A stretch of 64,000 nucleotides of DNA from Polynucleobacter sp. AP-Elch-400A-B2 (GTDB lineage Bacteria; Pseudomonadota; Gammaproteobacteria; Burkholderiales; Burkholderiaceae). Location: positions 2,030,293 through 2,094,292 of the forward strand of contig NZ_CP061317.1 of NCBI RefSeq assembly GCF_018688355.1, in the 5' to 3' direction. Under the pieces are notes generated by a model. That model saw nothing but the letters and a program-made list of their open reading frames with translations. It searched no databases and was not told the DNA's origin. Shown in pieces: positions 1-8,983 of the stretch. How positions within the stretch are numbered: position 1 is the first letter of the stretch; the number at the start of each line of letters is the position of its first letter. A program made the position numbers and the translations under genes.

Positions 1-2
1 GA

Positions 3-896
3 GTTGCGCTGCTGATTGCAGTCGCATTATTTGGGTTAATTAAAAAAGGTGCAAGACGTTGGCTGAATATTGGTTTTGTAATTCAACCGTCTGAGATCAT
101 GAAAATTGCAATGCCACTCATGCTAGCCTGGTACTTCCAAAAACGGGAGGGCATTCAAAAGTCTTGGGACTATGGGGTGGCAGCAATCATTCTTGGGATT
201 CCAGTGCTACTCATTGCACGTCAACCTGACTTGGGTACTGCACTCTTGGTATTTGCTGCCGGTATGTATGTAATCATTCTAGCTGGATTGCCGTGGAAAT
301 GGATCCTACCATTCGTAGGTATTGGTGCATTTGGAATCATCCTCATCATTATTTTTGGCGGCACTATCTGCGCCCAAGATGTTGTGTGGCCGCTAGTTCA
401 TAACTACCAAAAACATCGAGTGTGCACTTTGCTCGACCCGAGTAGCGATCCACTTGGAAAAGGCTTTCATACTATTCAGTCGATGATTGCAATCGGCTCC
501 GGTGGATTTTTTGGTAAAGGCTGGTTCCAGGGCACGCAAGCCCATCTTGAATTCATTCCCGAAAAACATACCGACTTTGTCTTTGCTGTTTTCTCGGAAG
601 AGTTTGGCTTGCTGGGTAACTTAGTGATGTTGGCACTTTTCTTTGCCTTGATTAAACGGGGTTTGGCCATCTCTGCTAGCGCACCCAATCCATTCACTCG
701 CCTACTAGGCGCATCTGTCACGCTGATTTTCTTTACCTACGCCTTTGTCAATATCGGCATGGTAAGTGGCTTATTGCCCGTAGTTGGAGTTCCACTACCC
801 TTCATCAGTTATGGAGGAACCGCTTTGGTAACCTTGGGGTTTGGTGCTGGCATTTTGATGAGTATTCATCGCCATCGACGCTTGGTACAAAGCTAA
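3..896 (+). CDS. rodA: Rod-shape-determining SEDS glycosyltransferase RodA, 5' end outside window
   Basis: RodA is the SEDS-family membrane glycosyltransferase that polymerises lipid II during cell elongation, together with a class B PBP. The window opens inside the gene: the reading frame is open from base 3, upstream of the first internal ATG at 99, and begins with typical RodA text (GARRWLNIGF, QPSEIMK). Other family motifs are QPDLGTALL, the KHTDFVFAVFSEEFG loop with the conserved Asp, and the C-terminal PVVGVPLPFISYGGTAL segment followed by a basic HRHRR tail. About 298 residues are visible of roughly 370-380 usual. An intrinsic terminator follows 50 bp after the stop. The call is secure; only the missing N-terminus is unknown. 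Confidence 0.95.
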   Translation, partial: VALLIAVALFGLIKKGARRWLNIGFVIQPSEIMKIAMPLMLAWYFQKREGIQKSWDYGVAAIILGIPVLLIARQPDLGTALLVFAAGMYVIILAGLPWKWILPFVGIGAFGIILIIIFGGTICAQDVVWPLVHNYQKHRVCTLLDPSSDPLGKGFHTIQSMIAIGSGGFFGKGWFQGTQAHLEFIPEKHTDFVFAVFSEEFGLLGNLVMLALFFALIKRGLAISASAPNPFTRLLGASVTLIFFTYAFVNIGMVSGLLPVVGVPLPFISYGGTALVTLGFGAGILMSIHRHRRLVQS

Positions 897-946
897 GATT
901 TGATCTTAGGCATCGGTGCAAACTTTTTTGCATTTTCCTTAGAAAC

Positions 947-976
947 GAAAAAGCCCGGCATGCCGGGCTTTTTCAT
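947..976. terminator. Bidirectional terminator between rodA and the HU gene
   Basis: A perfect hairpin (aaagcccggca / tgccgggcttt) is flanked by A-rich sequence on one side and T-rich on the other, so it can end both the rodA transcript and the convergent HU transcript. Confidence 0.85.
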
Positions 977-990
977 CAACAAAGCAAGAA

Positions 991-1275
991 TTACTTCTTG
1001 CGCTTGTTAACTGAATCTTTAAATGCTTTACCAGCAGAAAACTTAACAGTTTTAGCAGCAGCAATTTTGAGTGGCTCACCAGTTTTTGGGTTACGGCCCA
1101 TACGTGCAGCGCGCTTACCAGAAGAAAAAGTACCAAAACCGATCAGTTGTACTGAGTCGCCCTTAGTAACAGCTTTAATGATTTGCTCAATAGCAGAATT
1201 CAATGCAAATTCAGCTTTGGCTTTTGAGATCTCAGCGTCGTCAGCAATCGCTGCGATTAGTTCTGCTTTGTTCAA
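991..1275 (-). CDS. hupB: HU-family nucleoid DNA-binding protein
   Basis: A 94-residue histone-like HU protein that binds and bends DNA without strong sequence preference. It has the full HU fold: N-terminal MNKAELIAAIA helix, central GDSVQLIGFGTFSSGKRAAR beta segment, and the DNA-contacting arm with the hallmark GRNPKTGEP and its intercalating Pro. The C-terminus is lysine-rich (NKRKK). It is convergent to rodA and shares its terminator; the upstream region (1276-1388) is AT-rich, as expected for a strong promoter. Very confident family call; the symbol hupB follows betaproteobacterial usage. Confidence 0.93.
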   Translation of the reverse strand: MNKAELIAAIADDAEISKAKAEFALNSAIEQIIKAVTKGDSVQLIGFGTFSSGKRAARMGRNPKTGEPLKIAAAKTVKFSAGKAFKDSVNKRKK

Positions 1276-1388
1276 GTGAAGCTCCTTATAGATATTGATA
1301 TCAGCGCACTTTGCGCTTATATGATTTTAACCACAAAAAATTACAAAAATAAAGCTGCGGCACAGTAAATTTTGTTATTGCCTATTTT

Positions 1389-1754
1389 TTACTCTTCTAT
1401 AACCGTCACATCGGATACAAAATACTCGGTATCGCCAAAACAGCTTGTAGGCAATCCAATATGCTGTTCATATTTAAGGGCAACTTTTTTGCCCAGATTA
1501 GCGTTAATTTTTTGTGCTACAGCATCGTCACGCACTGTAAAAAGGAATTTTTCTGACATGGTTCCCGGCATGGACACCATTGCAAGCTCACCTTCCCAGG
1601 TTTTACATACATAGCCTCGGTTGGAAAACTTTTGGACGTAACCGGCACGTTCACCGCTGCCGTAGCTCCAATTGAACATAATCCAGGTATAAGCTGCCAA
1701 ACCAGCCAAGCTAATCAATATTAGGCTGAAAAGCCATTTTACGAATCTATTCAT
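1389..1754 (-). CDS. Membrane-anchored protein of unknown function
   Basis: A 121-residue protein with one N-terminal membrane segment (about residues 7-27, LFSLILISLAGLAAYTWIMF) and a soluble, presumably periplasmic, remainder. The soluble part has two Cys (in GYVCKTWEGEL and LPTSCFG) that could form a disulfide. I recognise a conserved proteobacterial hypothetical family with the GYVCKTWEGEL signature but no function. It is monocistronic, downstream of nothing on its strand. Confidence 0.7.
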   Translation of the reverse strand: MNRFVKWLFSLILISLAGLAAYTWIMFNWSYGSGERAGYVQKFSNRGYVCKTWEGELAMVSMPGTMSEKFLFTVRDDAVAQKINANLGKKVALKYEQHIGLPTSCFGDTEYFVSDVTVIEE

Positions 1755-1917
1755 ATGAATTTCCTTAACAAGTCATCTTTGCAGCACCGATTGGGTGCAT
1801 TCCCTGTGGCCTGCTAGGGCCCTAATCAACATTGGAGCATATTCATTACGAAAATAGGAGTGAAATGGCGCTCCATACAAATTAAAATGTTGGTATTAAC
1901 GCTAATTGGTATATTCC

Positions 1918-2820
1918 ATGGAACTACGTCACGTCATTTTTCTGATCTTTGTTGTATCGGCTGTCTACGTTTACTCTAGAGGGAAAGTGCGATTTGGCTT
2001 AGTTCGCTCTCTAACAGACTACCAAGTACTTTTAGCGCCAATTAACTGCCTGCTCTATTTGTTTTCAAAAACCAAGGCCGGGGCATTTATTCCCGTTGCA
2101 GACTTTCCCGAAATGAAGCCCCTCCAAGATCATTGGCAAATCATCCGCGATGAGGCGCTCGCCTTAAATGCAGATGGTGCCATAGCAGCTGCTACGGGAT
2201 ATAACGACATTGGATTTAATTCCTTTTTTCGGACAGGCTGGAAACGCTTTCACCTCTATTGGTATGGCAAAGAAATGCCGTCAGCGCAACTCCAATGCCC
2301 TAAAACAGTTGCCATCCTCAAATCGATCCCCTCAATCAAGGCAGCGATGTTTGCCTCACTGCCCCCAGGGGCAACGCTGGTAAGGCACCGAGACCCCTAT
2401 GCGGGCTCGCTACGCTATCACATTGGACTAGTCACCCCAAATGATCCCAAGTGCTTTATTGATGTCGATAATGAGCGCTACTTTTGGAAGGATGGCGAAC
2501 CCGTGATGTTTGATGAAACCTACATCCACTTCGCAGCCAACGAAACAGATCACCAACGCATTGTCTTATTTTGCGATGTAGAGCGACCGGTTCACACTAA
2601 ATTGGTGCAATTATTAAATCGCTGGTTTGGGCGTTACGTCATGAGCGCAGCCTCTTCCCAAAATGTTGAAGGGGAAAAAGTGGGATTTGTAAACGTTCTC
2701 TTTAAGTATTTTTACCACCTCAGGGCGCAGGCCAAAAAGCTCAAAGCAAAACATCGCAGCGTGTATTACATCGGGAAATGGGTTTTAATTTTAGGAATTC
2801 TGTACGCCATATTTTGGTAG
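1918..2820 (+). CDS. lpxO: LpxO-like aspartyl/asparaginyl beta-hydroxylase family dioxygenase
   Basis: Fe(II)/2-oxoglutarate-dependent dioxygenase resembling LpxO, which hydroxylates the secondary acyl chain of lipid A at the inner membrane. The 300-residue product has an N-terminal membrane segment (HVIFLIFVVSAVYVY) and a second one at the C-terminus (WVLILGILYAIFW). Catalytic-core motifs are VRHRDPYAGSLRYHIGL (iron-ligand HxD) and FDETYIHFAANETDHQRIVL (distal His and Arg). A TTG four codons upstream (1906) is possible, but ATG at 1918 gives the usual N-terminus MELRHVIF. An LpxL-like acyltransferase lies 1 kb downstream, fitting a lipid A role. The exact substrate is inferred. Confidence 0.78.
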   Translation: MELRHVIFLIFVVSAVYVYSRGKVRFGLVRSLTDYQVLLAPINCLLYLFSKTKAGAFIPVADFPEMKPLQDHWQIIRDEALALNADGAIAAATGYNDIGFNSFFRTGWKRFHLYWYGKEMPSAQLQCPKTVAILKSIPSIKAAMFASLPPGATLVRHRDPYAGSLRYHIGLVTPNDPKCFIDVDNERYFWKDGEPVMFDETYIHFAANETDHQRIVLFCDVERPVHTKLVQLLNRWFGRYVMSAASSQNVEGEKVGFVNVLFKYFYHLRAQAKKLKAKHRSVYYIGKWVLILGILYAIFW

Positions 2821-2823
2821 GCA

Positions 2824-3120
2824 CTAGGGGCTTAATGCTTCAGCAATCTGCTCTGGGGTGATTGAGCCCCAGATTTCCACTCTCTTGACGCGGCTACTTT
2901 GTCCCGACAAAAGCTGAATTTGTTTTTGCGGCACCCTCAGCCGCTTAGAAAGCCAAGAGAGCAGCATTTCATTGGCCCTGTTTTCGAGGGCGGGGGCCTG
3001 CAAAGATATCTTGAGGCAGCCGTCATGCAGGCCAACCACCTTAGTCAGTTTTGCGCCCGGCTGGCAATGCAGATTAAGAACAATGCCGGCGGGGGTTTGC
3101 TTTAACCAAATAGGCTTCAT
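2824..3120 (-). CDS. DUF167 (YggU) family protein
   Basis: A 98-residue DUF167 protein. The family signature is visible: LHCQPGAKLTKVVGLHDG, LKISLQAPALENRANEML and the C-terminal LLSGQSSRVKRVEI. The E. coli YggU structure is known but the cellular function is not. It is convergent with the LpxO-like gene (3 bp between stops) and divergent from carbonic anhydrase. Confidence 0.85.
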   Translation of the reverse strand: MKPIWLKQTPAGIVLNLHCQPGAKLTKVVGLHDGCLKISLQAPALENRANEMLLSWLSKRLRVPQKQIQLLSGQSSRVKRVEIWGSITPEQIAEALSP

Positions 3121-3142
3121 TAAAGTACTTTAAACTCAAACC

Positions 3143-3808
3143 ATGATTATGAAGAACTCCAACGCCTTAGACCAGCTATTTGCCAATAATCGCGAATGGG
3201 CAGAATCCATGGTCGCTAAAGATGCTAATTTCTTTAAGCGCTTAGTTTCACAGCAGGCCCCAGAATATTTATGGATTGGTTGTTCAGATAGTCGCGTACC
3301 CGCAAACGATATTGTGAACCTGCTGCCTGGCGAGCTTTTTGTACATCGCAATGTTGCCAACGTGGTGGTCCATACCGATCTGAACTGCTTATCTGTAATT
3401 CAGTTTGCTATCGACCTATTGAAGGTCAAACATATCTTGGTGGTGGGACATTACGGCTGCTCAGGCGTGCATGCCGCCCTAACCGATAAACGGGTTGGCC
3501 TTGCTGACAATTGGTTGCGTCATGTGAAGGATGTTCATCAAAAACATGAGCGCTATCTTGGTGAAATGATCCCATCTCCAAAACGTCAAGATCGCTTATG
3601 CGAGCTCAATGTCATTGAACAAGTAGTCAATGTTTGTGAAACTACTATTGTTCAAGATGCATGGGCTAGAGGGCAAGACCTCACGGTACATGGATGGACT
3701 TACCGTCTCGAAACTGGCCTAGTCAATGATTTGGGTATGTCCATTAGCTCTACCGAAGAAATGAATGTGCGCTACGCCAAATCTTTATCTCGCTATGACG
3801 CTGAATAA
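3143..3808 (+). CDS. can: Beta-class carbonic anhydrase
   Basis: Interconverts CO2 and bicarbonate in the cytoplasm. The 221-residue protein has all zinc and catalytic residues of the beta class: Cys47, Asp49 and Arg51 in CSDSR, then His103 and Cys106 in HYGCSG. The length matches E. coli Can (220). Start choice lies between ATG 3143 and ATG 3149 two codons later. An LpxL-like gene begins 8 bp after the stop, so the two are probably co-transcribed. Confidence 0.95.
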   Translation: MIMKNSNALDQLFANNREWAESMVAKDANFFKRLVSQQAPEYLWIGCSDSRVPANDIVNLLPGELFVHRNVANVVVHTDLNCLSVIQFAIDLLKVKHILVVGHYGCSGVHAALTDKRVGLADNWLRHVKDVHQKHERYLGEMIPSPKRQDRLCELNVIEQVVNVCETTIVQDAWARGQDLTVHGWTYRLETGLVNDLGMSISSTEEMNVRYAKSLSRYDAE

Positions 3809-3816
3809 GTTGAGTT

Positions 3817-4704
3817 TTGTTTAAAAACTTTTCAAACTATTCTGGGGTAGCACTCCTTAGATTTCTAGTATCGCTTCCCTACAAGGCTTTAGTCTCTATT
3901 GGCTATGGCTTAGGCCATCTGGCAGCCCACATTCCCAATGATCGCAATCGCGTGGTCCAAAAAAACTTGAAGCTCTGTTTTCCTGAGCTAAGCGACACAG
4001 AAGTTGATCAACTTAGAAAGCAACATTGGCGACTACTAGGCCGCAGCTTAGTTGAAAAAAGCATTATTTGGCTGGGCAGTAAAAAACAGCTTGCTGATAT
4101 GATTGAGGTTCGCTCGGAGGTTGATCTAAACGATAGACAGCCGCGCATTTTAGTAAACATGCATTTTATTGGCATTGAGGGTAGCATTATTCTGAGTGCG
4201 CTTGCCAAGGAAAAAGGTTGGCCACGCACCTCTGGCTTTTTTCAAAGAATGAAAAGTCCTTTCTTTAACAAGAAGATTATTGAATGGCGCAATCGCTTCG
4301 GTGGAAATTCGATTGATCGGCAAGGAAACACACTTGAGCTTATTCGAGAGATCCGCAAGGGAAGTTTCATCATCATTGCGCCTGATATTGATTTGGGCCT
4401 CAAAGACTCTGCTTTCGTTCCCTTCTTTAATATTCAAACTAATACAATCACAGCTGTATCGCGTCTAGCCAAAATCACAGGGGCGCAGGTCTGCATGATG
4501 ATCACCACTCTTAAGAAAGATGAAGCTGGCTACGTTTGTACCATTAGCAAGCCCCTTGAAAATTTCCCAACCGAAAATCCTGAAGCGGATACAGCGCGGC
4601 TCAACACTATTTTTGAAAAAGAAATTAGACTCAGGCCAGCCGAATACTACTGGGTTCATAAGCGCTTTAAAAACAGGCCACACAATGAGGCTAGCCCCTA
4701 TTAA
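3817..4704 (+). CDS. lpxL: Lipid A lauroyl/myristoyl acyltransferase (LpxL/HtrB family)
   Basis: Transfers a secondary acyl chain from acyl-ACP to Kdo2-lipid IVA at the inner membrane. The 295-residue protein carries the diagnostic HX4(D/E) motif as His116-FIGI-Glu121 (NMHFIGIEG), a hydrophobic N-terminal helix, and the C-terminal PAEYYWVHKRFKNRP segment typical of the family. It starts with TTG 8 bp after the carbonic anhydrase stop; no better in-frame start is visible. Which acyl chain it uses cannot be told. Confidence 0.88.
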   Translation: MFKNFSNYSGVALLRFLVSLPYKALVSIGYGLGHLAAHIPNDRNRVVQKNLKLCFPELSDTEVDQLRKQHWRLLGRSLVEKSIIWLGSKKQLADMIEVRSEVDLNDRQPRILVNMHFIGIEGSIILSALAKEKGWPRTSGFFQRMKSPFFNKKIIEWRNRFGGNSIDRQGNTLELIREIRKGSFIIIAPDIDLGLKDSAFVPFFNIQTNTITAVSRLAKITGAQVCMMITTLKKDEAGYVCTISKPLENFPTENPEADTARLNTIFEKEIRLRPAEYYWVHKRFKNRPHNEASPY

Positions 4705-4719
4705 CACGTCGGCCGGGGC

Positions 4720-5817
4720 TTAGATTTTTATCCCCAATAATTTTGCTGCGTTTCCTCCCAGTATGGCAATGCGATCAGAATTACTGAGGCCCGAAGTACT
4801 CATTACATGCTCTACCGGATATTCCTCCCAGGGGATTGGATGATCAGTGCCTATAACAATCTGGCTTGCTCCGACTTGAGCTACCAGATGGCGAAGTGCT
4901 TCGGGCGTAAATACCAGTGAATCAAAATACAGCTGGTTTAAATATTCAGTAGGTTTTTTCTTCAGGACAATCTCGGGATTACAGTTTTGAGGAGAAACAA
5001 AACAACTGTGATCCATTCGGGGGGCATAAGAACCCAAGAATCCACCGCCATGCGCTGCTAATACTTTCAACTGCGGATACTTATCTAAAACACCTTCATA
5101 AATTAAGTGCTGCAAAGCAATTGTTGTATCAAGCGGGTTACCTATAACATTTGACATCCAACCATTACCTTTAAATCTTTGGGCTAACTGGGGGGTGCTT
5201 TGTGGATGAATGAAAAGGGTTACGTTTAACTCTTGGGCCTTAGCCAGCACAGGATGGAACTTAGGATCTGAAAAATCTTGGCCTGAGACACTTCCCCCAA
5301 TGGCCGCCCCTCGGAGACCTAATTTCTTAACGGCATCCTCAAGCTGTTGCACGGCTAGATCGGGGTATTGCATAGTTAAGGAAGCAAAGGCGGCAAACTT
5401 GTCTGGCCGCATTGCGCATAACTCAGCAAGATGCAAGTTATTAAGTCTACATATTTCTGCAGCAGTATCTTTATCTTTCCTATACCAATAGGGGTTAATG
5501 CTCAAAACCTGCATATCAATGCCCTGCGCCTCCATTGCCTTAATGCGCTCATTGATCTGTATGAAGTGCTCTGGCACCCCCTTTGTGGGAGGGGGCACTG
5601 ACTTTGCATCCTCCCCCATAAGATCAATTGCATCCTGAAAAAGGCAATGGGCGTGTACATCTATTGCCTTTATACGTTTGCCATTAATAAAAACTGGGGT
5701 AATACGTCTTGGCCCTTTGTTTTGCACTTCTGCCGCGTGCAGCAAGCCACAACCACAGAATGTGAGGCCGCCAAGCGCTTTTGCTGAGGTTTTTAAAAAT
5801 GATCTTCGACTATTCAT
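4720..5817 (-). CDS. Tat-exported amidohydrolase (amidohydrolase 2 family)
   Basis: A metal-dependent TIM-barrel hydrolase/decarboxylase of the Amidohydro_2 (ACMSD-like) group, about 365 residues. The N-terminus is a Tat signal: SRRSFLKT followed by a hydrophobic stretch ending GCGLLHAAE, so the enzyme is exported folded. Metal-site motifs are IDVHAHCL, FIHPQST, AAHGGGFLG and GTDHPIPWEE. ATG at 5817 is chosen because AAGGGAAG sits 7 bases upstream; a longer reading from 5844 has no such site. Substrate unknown; ACMSD or resorcylate-decarboxylase-like chemistry is possible. Confidence 0.82.
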   Translation of the reverse strand: MNSRRSFLKTSAKALGGLTFCGCGLLHAAEVQNKGPRRITPVFINGKRIKAIDVHAHCLFQDAIDLMGEDAKSVPPPTKGVPEHFIQINERIKAMEAQGIDMQVLSINPYWYRKDKDTAAEICRLNNLHLAELCAMRPDKFAAFASLTMQYPDLAVQQLEDAVKKLGLRGAAIGGSVSGQDFSDPKFHPVLAKAQELNVTLFIHPQSTPQLAQRFKGNGWMSNVIGNPLDTTIALQHLIYEGVLDKYPQLKVLAAHGGGFLGSYAPRMDHSCFVSPQNCNPEIVLKKKPTEYLNQLYFDSLVFTPEALRHLVAQVGASQIVIGTDHPIPWEEYPVEHVMSTSGLSNSDRIAILGGNAAKLLGIKI

Positions 5818-5964
5818 GTTGGACTTCCCTTGGATATTTATCATTCCATGATGACTTAACTTGCAGTTAAATTAGCAATTAAAAGTATTTCCGTCAAATA
5901 TAGTTTTTTATATAAAAATTGGTCGGAATGCGTACTTCATTGCCTTGTAATTCATAATGTGGTC

Positions 5965-6702
5965 ATGGAAGAAAAAATACGTGTCTCCAAGCTACTCTCT
6001 GAGCTAGGTCTTTGCTCCCGACGTGAAGCAGACTCTTATATTGAGCAAGGCTTGGTCACAGTCGATGGTGAAGTAGTCAATGAGCTGGGCTCACGAGCTT
6101 TTCGCCATCAGAAAATTGAGCTCCAGTCTGGCGCTAAAGCGCAGCAAGCATCCCGGATTACAGTCATTTTGAATAAGCCAGTCGGCTTTATCTCTCACTT
6201 TGATGATGAGCAAGAGTATCAACCAGCAGCCTCGCTGATCACTCCCGAGAATTACTTTGCTAGCCCGCTTGATAAGGGACGTAACCCACGCTTTAACACC
6301 CGCGGCCTAGCACCTGCTGGTCGCCTGGATATTGATTCCACTGGTATGCTGGTCTTAACTCAAGATGGTCGTATCGCAAAACTCCTCATTGGCGAAAACA
6401 GCCCCGTCGAGAAAGAGTACTTAGTCCGAGTGGAGGGCGCACTCTCTTTTGAAGATTTAGATCGCCTCAAACATGGCCTGGAATTAGATGGTGTCGTTTT
6501 AAAGCCCGCTCAGGTCAGCTGGCAGAATGAAGACCAACTTCGCTTTGTTCTGCGCGAGGGCCGCAAGCGTCAAATTCGTCGCATGTGTGAAATCGTTGGC
6601 CTCCGAGTTTTAGGTCTCAAACGTGTGCGTATGGGTAGAATTTCTCTGGGCGCCCTACCGCCCGGGAAATGGCGCTTTGTAAGGCCCGAAGAGCAATTCT
6701 AA
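5965..6702 (+). CDS. rluF: 23S rRNA pseudouridine synthase, RluF-like
   Basis: RsuA/RluB/E/F-type pseudouridine synthase, about 245 residues. An N-terminal S4 RNA-binding domain (RVSKLLSELGLCSRREAD) precedes the catalytic domain with GRLDIDSTGMLVLT, where Asp of RLD is the nucleophile, then EKEYLVRV and the basic motif GRKRQIRRMCE. The pattern is closest to RluF, but RluB/RluE cannot be excluded. A GTG two codons upstream (5959) is an alternative start. It is divergent from the amidohydrolase and upstream of prfC. Confidence 0.85.
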   Translation: MEEKIRVSKLLSELGLCSRREADSYIEQGLVTVDGEVVNELGSRAFRHQKIELQSGAKAQQASRITVILNKPVGFISHFDDEQEYQPAASLITPENYFASPLDKGRNPRFNTRGLAPAGRLDIDSTGMLVLTQDGRIAKLLIGENSPVEKEYLVRVEGALSFEDLDRLKHGLELDGVVLKPAQVSWQNEDQLRFVLREGRKRQIRRMCEIVGLRVLGLKRVRMGRISLGALPPGKWRFVRPEEQF

Positions 6703-6747
6703 GAAGCGCTACCCGTCTATAATTCTGTCACTTAGATTAAACGCAGA

Positions 6748-8382
6748 ATTACCATCGATACCACCACCTCCAGCACGCCCGGCGCAGAAGTTTTAAGACG
6801 CCGTAGCTTTGCCATCATCTCTCACCCAGACGCCGGCAAGACCACGCTTACTGAAAAACTCTTGCTATACGCGGGAGCGATTCAGATTGCGGGTAGTGTT
6901 AAAGCCCGTAAGGCCAGCCGACATGCGACCTCTGACTGGATGGAAATTGAGAAGCAGCGTGGTATTTCTGTAGCCAGCTCAGTGATGCAAATGGAATATC
7001 GCAATTGCATTATTAATCTTCTAGATACCCCGGGCCACCAAGACTTTTCCGAAGATACTTATCGCGTATTGACTGCAGTGGATTCTGCACTCATGGTGAT
7101 TGATGCTGCTAATGGTGTTGAGTCACAGACCTTGCGTTTGCTTGAAGTCTGCCGCGCACGCAACACACCAATCGTCACCTTCATCAATAAGATGGATCGC
7201 GAAGTAAAGCCACCCATGGAGTTGATGGATGAAATTGAAACTGCACTCGGTATTGAAGTAGTTCCTTTTACATGGCCAGTAGGCATGGGTAAATCCTTCG
7301 CTGGCGTAATTGATATTGCTAACTCTCAAATGCGTATGTTCAAGGCAGGCGAAGATCGCGTGACTGAAGATTCTCATGCTATTGTTGATATTAACGATCC
7401 CGCCCTAAAAGAGCGTCTCGGCACTGATCTTGAAAATGCGCTTGCTGAAGTAGATTTAATTAAAAATGCAATGCCCGCCTTTGACCGTGAAGCCTTTCTA
7501 GCAGGCCGTCAGTCGCCGGCATTCTTTGGCTCAGCCATTAATAATTTTGGTGTACGTGAAATTCTCAATACCTTAGTTGAGCTTGCGCCATCACCGGGAT
7601 CACGCAAAGCATTACAACGCGAAGTGAGCCCAGCGGAGAATAAATTTTCTGCAGTAGTCTTTAAGATTCAAGCAAATATGGATCCAGCCCATCGAGATCG
7701 CGTTGCTTTCTTGCGCATTTGCTCGGGGCATTTTCAGCGCGGCATGAAGCTAAAGATTTGCCGTAATGGCAAAGAAGTGCGCACCAATAATGCGCTATCT
7801 TTCTTGTCACAACGACGCGATATCTTAGATGAAGCCTTTCCTGGAGATATTATTGGCTTGCCAAACCATGGCCTACTTCGGCTAGGCGATACGCTCACCG
7901 AAGGCGAGCAGTTGCAATTCACAGGCTTACCATTTTTTGCTCCAGAAATTTTTCGTATGGTCGAGTCCGCAGATCCATTACGTTCCAAGCAATTGCGCAC
8001 CGGTCTAATGCAGCTTGGTGAAGAGGGTGCGATTCAGGTATTTCGCCCCATGACTGGTGGCACTATGTTGCTTGGCGCATTTGGACAATTGCAGTTTGAA
8101 GTGGTGAGCCACCGTCTACAAACTGAATATGGGGCGGAAGTGCGTTTACTGCCGGCACGTTATAACTTGGCTCGCTGGGTAAGCTCCGAAGATCCTGTGG
8201 CACTCAAAAAATTCATGCTAGAAAATATTCACCGCATGGCAGAGGATGTTGTGGGCGCTTCCGTATTTTTAGCTAGTCATAAATCTGAGCTCGATGTTGC
8301 GCAACAGCGCTGGGAATCTATTCAGTTCCATGCCCTAAGAGAACATGCAGGCCTGATCTATCAATCAGATCTTGCTGGTTAA
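6748..8382 (+). CDS. prfC: Peptide chain release factor 3 (RF3), apparently started at ATT
   Basis: GTPase that recycles RF1/RF2 after termination. The G-domain is complete only if translation starts upstream of the first canonical start codon: HPDAGKTT (G1) at about 6823-6846 lies before the TTG at 6862. Then come EKQRGISV (G2), LDTPGHQDF (G3), NKMD (G4) and the RF3-specific IQANMDPAHRDRVAF. In frame between the TAG at 6733 and 6862 there is no ATG, GTG, TTG or CTG, only ATT 6736, ATT 6748 and ATC 6754. ATT 6748 gives a product of 544 residues beginning (M)TIDTTTSSTPGAEVLRRRSF, which fits the family N-terminus. The gene identity is certain; the start is inferred. Confidence 0.92.
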   Translation: MTIDTTTSSTPGAEVLRRRSFAIISHPDAGKTTLTEKLLLYAGAIQIAGSVKARKASRHATSDWMEIEKQRGISVASSVMQMEYRNCIINLLDTPGHQDFSEDTYRVLTAVDSALMVIDAANGVESQTLRLLEVCRARNTPIVTFINKMDREVKPPMELMDEIETALGIEVVPFTWPVGMGKSFAGVIDIANSQMRMFKAGEDRVTEDSHAIVDINDPALKERLGTDLENALAEVDLIKNAMPAFDREAFLAGRQSPAFFGSAINNFGVREILNTLVELAPSPGSRKALQREVSPAENKFSAVVFKIQANMDPAHRDRVAFLRICSGHFQRGMKLKICRNGKEVRTNNALSFLSQRRDILDEAFPGDIIGLPNHGLLRLGDTLTEGEQLQFTGLPFFAPEIFRMVESADPLRSKQLRTGLMQLGEEGAIQVFRPMTGGTMLLGAFGQLQFEVVSHRLQTEYGAEVRLLPARYNLARWVSSEDPVALKKFMLENIHRMAEDVVGASVFLASHKSELDVAQQRWESIQFHALREHAGLIYQSDLAG

Positions 8383-8384
8383 TT

Positions 8385-8633
8385 CTAGCGCGGGCTTGAT
8401 TGCGGCCAATTGCAATCAAATACCGCAAGTAACTGAGTACTGTTTTTTCTAAACGATGCAGTCTTGCCGTACTGTGCGCAGTACGCATTGGCTTTTGGTG
8501 TCAGTGAGGCAATAGATTCGCCATCACTATTCAGAAAGGTCACATGATTCGCATCTGATGCATCGGTATAAACCGCAGCGCAAGCACTCAAGCCAATCAT
8601 GCTTAGTAATAAGATATATTTGAAATGAATCAT
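8385..8633 (-). CDS. Small lipoprotein of unknown function
   Basis: An 82-residue protein with a lipoprotein signal (LLLSMIGLSAC; Cys18 would be lipidated). The mature part has two further Cys (NAYCAQYG, VFDCNWP) that may pair. Its ATG overlaps the stop of the upstream DUF2798 gene by 4 bp, so the pair is translationally coupled. It is convergent with prfC (2 bp between stops). No family recognised. Confidence 0.65.
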   Translation of the reverse strand: MIHFKYILLLSMIGLSACAAVYTDASDANHVTFLNSDGESIASLTPKANAYCAQYGKTASFRKNSTQLLAVFDCNWPQSSPR

Positions 8634-8854
8634 CGCTCCAGCTTCTTTACTAAACTTGCAGTGAGCTTGCTAGCAAATGGGCGATAGATCAAAATACAAA
8701 TAATCGCAACCGGGCAGGTAAGCACCCAAAGCTCCAGCCATACCCAAAAGAAATTCTGCACAAAGCCTACGCGTACCAAAGTGGTGATTAAGGTGATGCT
8801 TAATGACATGAGCCCACCCATAATGGCGGCAAAAATAAGATTGGAGATATTCAT
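8630..8854 (-). CDS. DUF2798 membrane protein
   Basis: A 74-residue protein with two membrane helices (LIFAAIMGGLMSLSITLITT and WLELWVLTCPVAIICILIY) arranged as in DUF2798 proteins, which consist of two helices and a short cytoplasmic tail with the pattern R-P-F-A. Function unknown. First gene of a two-gene unit with the lipoprotein. Confidence 0.72.
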   Translation of the reverse strand: MNISNLIFAAIMGGLMSLSITLITTLVRVGFVQNFFWVWLELWVLTCPVAIICILIYRPFASKLTASLVKKLER

Positions 8855-8983
8855 CAGGATCTAATCATAGCGCCTTGACTGCTTAACTGTTATTCTGATC
8901 TGTGATCACTATTCCGCGCCCTAAATAGGGGAGTCTGCTGAGCAAGCTCAGAGGTTCATCATTCCAAGACTCTAGGAAACTAT

